A program made the translations under genes and the position numbers. Below the pieces are notes generated by a model that ran no database searches, was not told the DNA's origin, and saw only the letters and a program-made list of their open reading frames with translations. This document shows positions 17,113-24,152 of a DNA stretch of 33,643 nt, piece after piece; positions within the stretch are counted from its first letter, which is position 1; each line of letters opens with the position of its first letter. This DNA is from an uncultured Prevotella sp. (lineage in GTDB: Bacteria > Bacteroidota > Bacteroidia > Bacteroidales > Bacteroidaceae). Location of the stretch: positions 1 to 33,643 of the forward strand of contig CALUMB010000128.1 in the NCBI GenBank assembly GCA_944321645.1, written 5' to 3'.

Positions 17113-18647
17113 TTTCGTAGAAACTTTCGGCAAACGCCGACGGCCTTCGCCTTGACAAACGCCCGCTCGCCCACTGACAGTCCTACCGAATAGGCGGCTG
17201 CCGCAACGGACAAGGCGCACACGGCGCACACGGCAAAGAACCGCACCACAGCGCCGTCCACGCTCTCGTAGACGGCAAAGGGCAGTGCCACCGACAATGC
17301 CACGACAAGCCCCACCCGCATATATACATTCTTGAAATAGTCGCGCAGGCGTATTTCAATCAATGGCCGCAGCATGATCATGCGGGCAAGCTGTGCCACG
17401 GCTTCCATCACGAAATGCACGATGAACACCGAATATGCCGGGCAGCCAAGCTTCAGGCAGGCATACGATATTGGCAGTATGCACAGCAATATGCTACCGC
17501 ACACGGCTTGGTACCTTTTCACCTTGCCCGTGGCCTGGTTGGCCACGATGAGCGGGTTGGCCAGCGAATATATCAGCGACGTACAAATCATTATGCGCAG
17601 GAACACCACCGTGTTTTCCGGGACGGTCTTCAGCCACAGCGTGAGGATGAAGTCGGTCTCGAACAGCACGGGCAGCGAAAGGAAAAACAGGAGGTAGAAG
17701 GAGAACCTCGCGCTGCGGAACATCAGCTTGTGCATTTCTTGCATCTCGCCCTTGGCGTATGTCTTGGTTATTTGCGGGTTGAGGGCCATCTGGAAGTTGC
17801 CCACGAACTGCTGGATCGCGTTCTGCACCTGCACAGACACAGCACGGGCGGCATTTACCACCGGCCCGAAGAACACGTTGAGCAGCATATTCAGGCCTTG
17901 CCCAAACAATACGCCGGCCAGGTTGCCGAACATGCTCCAGCCCGCAAAGCCAGTCATTTTCCTAAACAGCGCCCTATCCCACACATGGCGGTAATTTGAC
18001 TCGGCGAAATGCCTGTTGCAATAGTGGCTGTAACAAAAGCGGACGGCCACTTGCACGGCCAGGATGAGAAAAGCGTACAGGATTAGCTTGTCGGCAGAGA
18101 ACACAAGCAAGAGGTACACGATGGAGAGCTTCGCCACCGCCTCAAGCACCGAGATGTATGCAAAGGCCGACATTTTCTCGTGGGCGATTATGTCGGCATT
18201 ATATGGCACGCTAATTATCATGATTGCCGTAGACACAATCGAGCATTGCAGCACCCAAAATGCCGCATCCATACGGCCTGCGGGTATCTGCATCTGCGTG
18301 TACATGAACCACAAGCCCACGGTCTCGCCCAAGACAATAACCAAGGCCGCAATAAGGAAATGGATTTGCAGGGCCGTACTGAACACCTTCGCCAAGTTCG
18401 CCATGTCGCCCTTGCCCAAGGCGAAGGTTATGTAGCGTTGCGTGGCCGACGCCATCGAGCCGTTGATAAAGCCAAACATCGCCACCACGCCGCCAACCAC
18501 ATTATAGATGCCGTAGTCCGTCACGCCCAGCGCGTTCAGCACAACGCGGCTGGTGAACAGGCTAACGCACATCAGGAACAGCATCCTCACATACAGCAGC
18601 AGCGTGTTCTTGGCTATGCGCTTATTGTTTTCAGCAGAACTTGACAT
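17109..18647 (-). CDS. Wzx-type polysaccharide flippase (MOP/RfbX superfamily)
   Basis: A 512-residue protein with about 12-14 membrane segments. It starts NNKRIAKNTLLLYVRMLFLMC, then TSRVVLNALGVTDYGIYNVVGGVVAMFGF and SMASATQRYITFALGKGD, which are typical of the PST/MATE-like flippases in Bacteroidales capsule loci. It exports undecaprenyl-linked repeat units to the periplasm, where the Wzy-like protein polymerises them. It is GC-rich and joined by ATGA to the FrhB-like gene downstream. The nuclease-like gene ends 36 nt upstream. Confidence 0.9.
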   Translation of the reverse strand: MSSSAENNKRIAKNTLLLYVRMLFLMCVSLFTSRVVLNALGVTDYGIYNVVGGVVAMFGFINGSMASATQRYITFALGKGDMANLAKVFSTALQIHFLIAALVIVLGETVGLWFMYTQMQIPAGRMDAAFWVLQCSIVSTAIMIISVPYNADIIAHEKMSAFAYISVLEAVAKLSIVYLLLVFSADKLILYAFLILAVQVAVRFCYSHYCNRHFAESNYRHVWDRALFRKMTGFAGWSMFGNLAGVLFGQGLNMLLNVFFGPVVNAARAVSVQVQNAIQQFVGNFQMALNPQITKTYAKGEMQEMHKLMFRSARFSFYLLFFLSLPVLFETDFILTLWLKTVPENTVVFLRIMICTSLIYSLANPLIVANQATGKVKRYQAVCGSILLCILPISYACLKLGCPAYSVFIVHFVMEAVAQLARMIMLRPLIEIRLRDYFKNVYMRVGLVVALSVALPFAVYESVDGAVVRFFAVCAVCALSVAAAAYSVGLSVGERAFVKAKAVGVCRKFLRK

Positions 18648-18683
18648 TTGGGATTATCAAATAAATATTATTACGGTGAAATA

Positions 18684-19223
18684 TCACAAATTAGTCCTGA
18701 ATGTTTTAAAAATCGGGAAAGTAACATCCGGGGCTATGTTCTTGAAGAAATCGTTGAGCAGGCTATCGTCGAAGGCATTGCCCTTATAATCTATAATTTG
18801 TACTTTCGCCATGAACGATGGCGGAATTTCGATGCCATTGACACGGATTGTTTTCAAAATATAAGCACCCACTGAATAATGGATGTAGCAGTACCTATTT
18901 GTCTTTTCGTATAGGAAACTGTTCAGAGGAACATAGCTGTCGATTATTTTCCTAAGCTTATCCTCCATCTCCGCCTTGAATTTCAGGTTTGCCTTTTGCG
19001 TCATGGGCAGGAAGTTGCAATCGTCGGCGATGCCTCCGAACTGCACTCCGAGCAGGTGGCCTTTCTGCCAGTCATTACCTAATTTCGAGACGAAATCAAA
19101 CTGGCCGTCGGAAAACTCCTTGCCGCAGGGAAACGTGTCGCCACTGAACGTAGCTTCAACACGGCTGCCGAACAAATGCCCGCCAATATTGACAGGTGAG
19201 GAATATTTAGGAATCGAATACAT
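18684..19223 (-). CDS. Putative NUC-family (DNA/RNA non-specific) endonuclease-like protein
   Basis: A 179-residue protein from the ATG at 19223. The segment DWQKGHLLGVQFGGIADDCN followed by FLPMTQKAN (residues 51-79) matches the core of the non-specific endonuclease fold as seen in toxin-type nucleases. His56 in the GH pair would be the general base and Asn70 a metal ligand. No signal peptide or transmembrane segment is visible, and no secretion or immunity gene is recognised next to it. It lies between the flippase and the acyltransferase genes. It could be a free-standing nuclease toxin, a defence effector or a cargo gene. The assignment rests on one motif region, so the rest is unverified. 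Confidence 0.6.
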   Translation of the reverse strand: MYSIPKYSSPVNIGGHLFGSRVEATFSGDTFPCGKEFSDGQFDFVSKLGNDWQKGHLLGVQFGGIADDCNFLPMTQKANLKFKAEMEDKLRKIIDSYVPLNSFLYEKTNRYCYIHYSVGAYILKTIRVNGIEIPPSFMAKVQIIDYKGNAFDDSLLNDFFKNIAPDVTFPIFKTFRTNL

Positions 19224-19341
19224 CAAGTTATTATCTTTAATTAATAGAAAACGGCAGCAGCCGCAGCATTATGCCGAAAACGTTGCAAAACGGCCTTTGG
19301 CCGCGAAAGCTGCCGAGAAAGTTGTTGGGCCTATACAATAC

Positions 19342-20362
19342 TCATTTGCCAAACATAAGCCTACCAATGCCTGGTACGGTGTTGAGCAACCGCCCCATTA
19401 CTATACAGCAATATGACACCAACAGGCTTAGCACACCAACAAGCACAAATTCCACAAATCCGGCACTACTGTGTATCAGGAAGCACTTATCATGGTAAAG
19501 GCCCGCAATGTATTCAACAACAGGTTCGGGAACGCGGAATATAAGGAAATAATGCAGGAAATATATCTGAATGGTGTTCTGCCCCACAATGCTTAGAAAA
19601 TTTACCACGCACTTCTTTAAGCCACTTTCCATCTGCACCGAGGCCACTTTCCACACGACAAAATAGACTAAAAGCGTACTGCACACACGAAGCAAATAAT
19701 TCGGGATAAAACCTACAGTAAGCCCAATCAGAGTCAAAATGGCCAACGCTAACGGCACATACTTGCAACCAAGCACAGCATGGAAAAGTTCAGCGTTCAT
19801 CCCGCAAACCACACCGAACAAAAAAACGGGGAAATAAAAAGTCAAATAACCAAGGCACAAATATTCCGACAAGCCTACAGGAATGGCAAACACAAATTTA
19901 TGGAGTACATAAACCGTCAACGCAAGTAGCAGCAACACGCCTGATTTAACCCTCACATCGCCAATCTTCGCCAGAAGGCAGGAACACCCTCCCAAAATGG
20001 CAAACATCTCAAACAAAGCCATAGTGAACCAATAGCCAGATTTGCTGCCTTCCGAAAGAGCTGTGAGATAGCTACGGCCTGCCAAGAAACAGAACACGCC
20101 CAACGACACAAAAGCAGGAACAAGCAATGTTGACGCCTTCTTGATTACAAACCGCGATATAGCCTGACAGCCTTGGCTTACAGACTTGTGACCCACAAAA
20201 CCCGATATAAAGAAAAAGGTCATAAGGTAAAAGCTCAAAAAGAATTTTGTAAGGTTCGATCTTTCACCTATACCAACCGAAAAGCATATAATGTGCCAAT
20301 ATACAACAAGGAGCATTACCCCCCCCCCTTAAAACATCAATGTAAACTTGCCTTTGTCTCAT
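19342..20362 (-). pseudogene. Acyltransferase-3 family membrane protein, reading frame broken at a G10 tract (putatively phase-variable)
   Basis: The open frame 19342-20316 encodes 324 residues with about ten membrane segments, starting MLLVVYWHIICFSVGIGERS. Upstream, an ATG at 20362 begins MRQRQVYIDVLR and runs into ten consecutive Gs (minus strand, 20319-20328). In this sequence the upstream frame continues wrongly and stops after 32 codons. With nine Gs the two parts join as VLRGGVMLLVVYWH, giving exactly the R-X10-H motif of the acyltransferase-3 family and a 339-residue protein. Such enzymes transfer acetyl or other acyl groups to surface glycans. Length and motif both argue that 20362 is the true start, so the copy shown is OFF or a slippage variant. 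Confidence 0.85.
20319..20328 (-). repeat. Homopolymeric G10 tract (slippage site)
   Basis: Ten consecutive C on the plus strand, G on the coding strand, beginning 34 bases after the ATG of the acyltransferase. Runs of this length are prone to slipped-strand mispairing. Nine or twelve Gs keep the gene in frame; nine gives the canonical motif spacing. Ten, as here, does not. Confidence 0.9.
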
Positions 20363-20749
20363 TTTCGCTTAAAATGTTTTGTCAATTACCTTTTTCCCAA
20401 AAATGTATATTTAAGCGCTTCAGCGCTTTAAATAGTGCATAGAAAACATTTCCGGCACACCGTTACCAGGTGTCACGCCAGAAATAAGACTAAGATTCGG
20501 TTGTTTAAATTCGCCTGCCAGCTTTCTTGCCGACGATTGAAGGCAACGACAAAGACGATAACCGCAGTTGGCAACGGCTACATCCGTTCTTCCGCCTGTT
20601 CGCCAAAGACCAGATGTACCGCTCTGCAAGGCCGTTGTCTACCGTGTAGTCCCGGTCTTTCCTATACAAGAACATTAGTTCTTGCTCATATCTGCATAGT
20701 CGCCAGCCACTTGTCGTGGTGCCTTCTCCCTACGTTTGTTCCTATGTTT
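20363..20749. other. Gene-free region upstream of the acyltransferase with a strong inverted repeat
   Basis: About 390 bases. Near 20408-20434 an inverted repeat (TATTTAAGCGCT, two-base loop, AGCGCTTTAAATA, one bulge) lies 46 bases before the acyltransferase ATG and could form a leader hairpin. No TAnnTTTG element is found close to the ATG. From 20435 to about 20740 both strands have longish open frames but neither shows a familiar protein. The sequence may be a dispersed repeat or a decayed gene. Confidence 0.4.
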
Positions 20750-21346
20750 TCAGATTCCCAAAAGTTGCGCCCATTCTGGCATAACAGCCACATATCGCTT
20801 GTGTACCACCCCGTCAACCGTGCGAAAAAGCAACTGCGGCATCCTATCCTCCACAGAATTGTCGTAGACATAGGCGCGGTCAACAACGGGAATAATCTTT
20901 GAGAAGTTGGTCAATGACTTGTAATACCGGGATATTATCTTAGAAATAGGAACTTCATGGCCGCCGTTAAGGTATCTTTTGATTACACGGTTGATATTTA
21001 TCTCCGGAGAGTTGGTGCAAACATAAAAGAAACGGATAAAATAACCTTCAGCCTTGGCTTTCATCACAAAATCAACTTTCTCGTCTGAAGAAAACACCGT
21101 TTCAAAAACAAAATCACGCTTCGTTTCTAAACACCGATAACGCATTGCCGTGGCTCTCTCGGCGGCTTTCATTACGGCTCCTGGCGAATTCCAGTTGCCA
21201 AATTCCTCCTGGGCTATGTTGTCAGGATTGATGTACAAACTGTTTTCTGCCCACTCATTGCTAAGCAGCTGTGTTGTAGTAGAAGTCTTGCCGGCTCCAT
21301 TAGGTCCGGCCACAACACACATGATTGGCCTGATTTCTTTTGCCAC
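20750..21346 (-). CDS. Zeta-toxin-like P-loop kinase (COG4185-type)
   Basis: A 198-residue P-loop protein with VVAGPNGAGKTSTTTQLL (Walker A) near the N-terminus, then SLYINPDNIAQEEFGNW, ETKRDFVFETVFSSDEKVDF and GYFIRFFYVCTNSPEININR. These fit the zeta-toxin/COG4185 group of small-molecule kinases, some of which phosphorylate UDP-N-acetylglucosamine and block wall synthesis. The start is a GTG at 21346; no ATG fits. A 68-codon gene ends 11 nt upstream, the arrangement of a toxin-antitoxin pair. Toxicity is inferred, not shown; related kinases have housekeeping roles. Confidence 0.8.
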   Translation of the reverse strand: MAKEIRPIMCVVAGPNGAGKTSTTTQLLSNEWAENSLYINPDNIAQEEFGNWNSPGAVMKAAERATAMRYRCLETKRDFVFETVFSSDEKVDFVMKAKAEGYFIRFFYVCTNSPEININRVIKRYLNGGHEVPISKIISRYYKSLTNFSKIIPVVDRAYVYDNSVEDRMPQLLFRTVDGVVHKRYVAVMPEWAQLLGI

Positions 21347-21357
21347 GGCAGATGTGC

Positions 21358-21564
21358 TTATTTTACACCGACAGCCTGGCCACGCCGTATGACCAGAATC
21401 TTTTCGCGGGTTTCCTGCATCATGCGTCCTAATGCAGCCTTGGCGTTGGCAGACTGCCTGCGTGCCTCCTCGCCCACTTTCTCCATCAACGCCTGAAGCT
21501 GCTCGTCGGTAGGCTCGGCTACCGAGTTAAGCCGATATTCACGAAGTCCTGTAGAATCTGCCAT
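21358..21564 (-). CDS. Small putative antitoxin upstream of the zeta-like kinase
   Basis: A 68-residue charged protein from the ATG at 21564 (MADSTGLREYRLNSVAEP). It is predicted to be mostly helical, with a basic C-terminus (REKILVIRRGQAVGVK). It stops 11 nt before the kinase start, so the two should be cotranscribed. I do not recognise a DNA-binding motif. The antitoxin role is inferred from size and position. A longer opening to 21618 would run through the promoter elements, which is why the inner ATG is used. Confidence 0.65.
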   Translation of the reverse strand: MADSTGLREYRLNSVAEPTDEQLQALMEKVGEEARRQSANAKAALGRMMQETREKILVIRRGQAVGVK

Positions 21565-21588
21565 TGTCAATCCTTTTTTGGTTGGGAA

Positions 21589-21618
21589 CAAAGTTAAGCA
21601 TTTTCTTACAAAACGCAA
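21589..21618 (-). promoter_or_regulatory. Bacteroidetes-type promoter for the small-protein/kinase pair
   Basis: On the minus strand TAACTTTG (21596-21589) matches the -7 consensus TAnnTTTG. A TTG at 21618-21616 sits 19 bases upstream, the usual distance for the -33 element. The ATG at 21564 follows 24 bases after the -7 element. Confidence 0.55.
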
Positions 21619-21636
21619 TGGAAAAACATGGCTTTT

Positions 21637-21777
21637 TTATTTGAATCGATGCAAATGCCTATTGAACCCGTTCAATTTTTCCAGAAAAGTGTTTTTTACA
21701 CCATTCCGAGTTCGTTTTCGGCCTATTTCTTCGCCGTAGTCAGCCAAGTAGCCCAGCTGCACCCCTATTTCCGGCAT
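21637..21777 (-). CDS. Possible 46-residue hypothetical protein
   Basis: A short open frame from an ATG at 21777, 42 nt after the TOPRIM gene, encoding MPEIGVQLGYLADYGEEIGR followed by a basic tail (KRTRN, FNRHLHRFK). Its composition looks protein-like, but nothing else supports it. It could be a small partner of the ATPase/TOPRIM pair or chance. Otherwise the 255 bases between 21565 and 21819 hold only the promoter described at 21589-21618. Confidence 0.25.
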   Translation of the reverse strand: MPEIGVQLGYLADYGEEIGRKRTRNGVKNTFLEKLNGFNRHLHRFK

Positions 21778-21819
21778 GGCATCTGCCACGAAAATAATGC
21801 TGGAAAAGCTCAAATATGT

Positions 21820-22416
21820 TCAGAGCTTTTCTGCCAAGAACCGCTTCAGGGCATCGAGTGCGCCGGATTCCAAGTTCCAGAAGCGGCTGTCGTCGAACAG
21901 CCATTCGCCCTTGCCGAGGTTTTTGCGCTGCGCCTGGGTCAAGCCTTTCTGGGCGCTGATGTATGTGTGCAGCCGCCCCTTCCTGTTTGGCGCGAAATAT
22001 CTGTCGCCGAGGCATCTCTCGTAGTCGCCGTAGCAATCGAGGAACAGTTTGTGCTCCCCGGCCTGTATGAGCTTTTCGAGCAAGGTCTCAAAGTCGCCGT
22101 CGTCGGCATTGTTTGGGAAGAGGAACAAGTCGGCCTCTACGCCCATTGCTGCCAGTTGCCGCTCAATCTCGCCCTTTCGCTTCTGGAACCCGCCGCCGTT
22201 GGCCTCGGTGTCGGCGTCGAACACGATGAGGTTGCGGCCCTTGCCTTCAAGTACGGTTTCACGCATCTTGTTTGCCAAGTTGTGGAGGTTGTCCTTGCCG
22301 TCTGCGCACAATATCTCCACCTTGCCGCTGCCATAGCCCATGCTGCCCAGCAACGTGCGCATGAAGACATACTCAAAGGTGGACTTTTTGCCGGTTTCAA
22401 GGTAAATGCGCGTCAT
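21820..22416 (-). CDS. TOPRIM-domain (DUF3226-like) protein paired with an AAA ATPase
   Basis: A 198-residue protein. MTRIYLETGKKSTFEYVF holds the TOPRIM glutamate (E7), and NLIVFDADTEANGGG the DxD (D67, D69), the metal-binding set of TOPRIM nucleases. Further segments are DLFLFPNNADDGDFETLLEK and a C-terminal WNLESGALDALKRFLAEKL. The ATG overlaps the ATPase stop by 4 nt, so the two are made together. An ATPase plus separate TOPRIM subunit resembles split OLD-family systems and PARIS (AriA/AriB), both anti-phage. Here the TOPRIM subunit is of the DUF3226 type, so it is related in plan rather than identical. A decayed homologue is at 3226-3838. Confidence 0.82.
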   Translation of the reverse strand: MTRIYLETGKKSTFEYVFMRTLLGSMGYGSGKVEILCADGKDNLHNLANKMRETVLEGKGRNLIVFDADTEANGGGFQKRKGEIERQLAAMGVEADLFLFPNNADDGDFETLLEKLIQAGEHKLFLDCYGDYERCLGDRYFAPNRKGRLHTYISAQKGLTQAQRKNLGKGEWLFDDSRFWNLESGALDALKRFLAEKL

Positions 22417-23462
22417 CTCACCTCAAGTTCTTGCGCGTTGCTGTACGACAACTGGCCGTAGCCATAGCGCAAAGTGGCTATTTCGTCTGTCTCTGTCCTT
22501 ATCAGCTTGTATGCAGACACTTTTTCGCGATAGCAGGCAGCCCCGTCGGTGTCGAGCCAGGCCACAAGCCCCTTCAGCAGGTCTATGTTATGTGTGGAGG
22601 CGAACAGCTGCACGTTTTGCCGGCTTGCCGTGGAAAAGATGACGGCCCACAAGTCTTCCATCACCGAAAAGTGCAGCCCGTTGTCCAGCTCGTCAACTAT
22701 GAGTATGCCGCCGGCACATTCGTATATGGCCAGGATTATGCTTAGCACCTTGCGTATGCCGTCGCCCATGACATTGAGCAGCAACCGCTGCTGGAAGCCC
22801 ATGTCCACCAAGAGGTCGTCGCCCACGAGCTGTATATCGCGCAAGCGCGGCTCGAACACGCGCAACGCCTCGGCCACCTCGGCCTCGCGCTTGTTCTTCA
22901 CCACGTCGGCAAACGTCCGGGCCAGGCCGGTTTCCACTTGCCCCGAGGGGATATAGCGCGAAAAGAGCCGCTCCTTGTATCTCTTGTCAACCCCTATCCT
23001 GCCGTGTTCCCTGTTTTCGCCAGAAACGATAAGCTCCGACTTGTACGACACGGGCGACTCTCCTATCGAGTAAGATGCCTTCAGCCCATAGTATTTATGG
23101 AAGGCATCCGACTTGCCCGAACGCAGTTCGCCAAGCGCAACCTCGTGGCTGTCAGACCTGACCATCTCGATGTGCAGGCTGCGACGCTCCGTTCCCTCCA
23201 CGGCTATGTCGATGGCGTTTTGCGGGTTGGCGCCATAAAAATCCACGGCCATGGCCTGCTGGCTGAAGCTTGCCACGCCACGCATATTGTTCACCGTGAC
23301 CGGCAACGAAGGATTCGACTGCCCCGAAATCAGGAACAAAGATTCGAGCACGGTGGACTTGCCGCAATTATTCTTGCCGAAAAACAAATTTACCATCGAC
23401 AAGTCGGGTATATTCGCTTCCCGTATTCCCCTGTAATTCTTTATGCTTAGACTGCTGAACAT
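22413..23462 (-). CDS. OLD/PARIS-like AAA ATPase
   Basis: A 349-residue SMC-like ATPase. The ATG at 23462 is used because MFSSLSIKNYRGIREANIPD is the standard start of this family; an in-frame extension to 23534 would run through the promoter. Walker A is FFGKNNCGKST (about residues 28-37). A signature-like GDGIRK is near 233, Walker B ILIVDELDNGLH near 253-264, and the switch LFASTHNID near 286-294. It probably senses a phage or DNA signal and controls the nuclease activity of the TOPRIM partner, by analogy with OLD and PARIS proteins. It is located within the polysaccharide locus just downstream of the UpxY gene. Confidence 0.85.
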   Translation of the reverse strand: MFSSLSIKNYRGIREANIPDLSMVNLFFGKNNCGKSTVLESLFLISGQSNPSLPVTVNNMRGVASFSQQAMAVDFYGANPQNAIDIAVEGTERRSLHIEMVRSDSHEVALGELRSGKSDAFHKYYGLKASYSIGESPVSYKSELIVSGENREHGRIGVDKRYKERLFSRYIPSGQVETGLARTFADVVKNKREAEVAEALRVFEPRLRDIQLVGDDLLVDMGFQQRLLLNVMGDGIRKVLSIILAIYECAGGILIVDELDNGLHFSVMEDLWAVIFSTASRQNVQLFASTHNIDLLKGLVAWLDTDGAACYREKVSAYKLIRTETDEIATLRYGYGQLSYSNAQELEVR

Positions 23463-23499
23463 TGTTGTGCGTATTGGCTTCCACCCCAAAAGGCTTATG

Positions 23500-23507
23500 C
23501 AAAGATA
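23500..23507 (-). promoter_or_regulatory. -7 element of a promoter for the ATPase/TOPRIM operon
   Basis: On the minus strand TATCTTTG (23507-23500) matches the Bacteroidetes -7 consensus exactly, 37 nt before the ATPase ATG. The nearest upstream TTG (23534-23532) is 24 bases away, slightly further than usual. This suggests the module has its own transcription start and does not depend on the UpxY promoter. Confidence 0.5.
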
Positions 23508-23706
23508 CGGCTTTATTTCCAGATGGCCGAACAATCGGATTCCAACTTTGTGAAATTTATTCTGGATATGCGCTGTAAGCCCGCAGGTTCACATTTATTT
23601 GTGCCCAGAGTGGTTCTCAACGCCGACAAGTTTAGCTTTGGCTTGGAGTCCGGTAGATGCCTGCGCCGACAATCCTTTGTTGGGGCGCAGATATGTTAAG
23701 ATTTCT

Positions 23707-23838
23707 AAAACGGGCTGCCCCAGCTGAAGAAGCGCACCGTGCTGATTTCTGAAACGGCCTGTTTCGGCTTGCAAAACGACCCGTTTTAGCTTGCAAAACG
23801 GCCCGTTTTGCACGGCGAAACGGCTGCCTTTGCAAACC
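23707..23838. repeat. Array of six 22-base units with palindromic cores
   Basis: Six contiguous 22-base units can be laid out. Most begin GAAACGG, AAAACGG or similar (AAAACGGGCTG, GAAACGGCCTGTTTC, AAAACGACCCGTTTT, AAAACGGCCCGTTTT, GAAACGGCTGCC). The third to fifth contain near-perfect palindromes and the linker GCTTGC. The second unit is the most diverged. There are no spacers, so this is not a CRISPR array. Confidence 0.7.
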
Positions 23839-24104
23839 ATTGGCTATCAGGCGATTGCGTGAAATGCCCGCAGACGGGGCTTTTTACGGTTGTTAACATA
23901 TCTCCGCCGCCATGGCATTACTCCGAAACGCATTATACAATTGAATATCCACAAAGCTACAATTCAAAGGAGTTAAAGGAGCCATAAGAAGCCATCGCCC
24001 CACTGCGTTCCGATAGGAAGTTAGAGGACGTATGCTCCTTCGCTTGCTTATTTCGTTTGTTTTGGCTAAATGCGGACATTCATATTATCCAAATAGCGCC
24101 GGAA

Positions 24105-24123
24105 GCCGGGCCAATTGCCCGGC
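24105..24123 (-). terminator. GC-rich hairpin just downstream of the UpxY-like gene
   Basis: GCCGGGC, loop CAATT, GCCCGGC begins about 30 bases after the stop of the antiterminator gene. There is no T-run after it on the minus strand, so it is a weak intrinsic terminator at best. A pause or terminator that a UpxY-modified polymerase passes would make sense here, but this is inference. Confidence 0.35.
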
Positions 24124-24152
24124 CCTGCGGGCGGCGACAGGGCAAACGAGCC

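Larger units (their letters stand above)
23535..24152. other. Long intergenic region between UpxY gene and ATPase module
   Basis: About 620 bases without a credible gene. It holds the 22-base periodic repeat at 23707-23838, an imperfect GC hairpin followed by TTTTT near 23868-23886 (plus strand), a purine-rich stretch (AAAGGAGTTAAAGGAG) near 23967, and the hairpin just after the UpxY gene at 24105-24123. An open frame at 23595-23840 (minus) is produced by the repeat array and is not believable as a protein. Confidence 0.5.

Noticed and set aside
17113-17229. N-terminal extension of the FrhB-like gene
   Set aside because: It overlaps the flippase in another frame; the 4Fe-4S motif begins right after the ATG at 17112.
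23707-23838. CRISPR array
   Set aside because: Units are contiguous without spacers, are only 22 bases, and no cas gene is present in the window.
23595-23840. 81-codon open frame on the minus strand
   Set aside because: It is generated by the 22-base repeat array, so its protein repeats with a non-integral period; composition is not protein-like.
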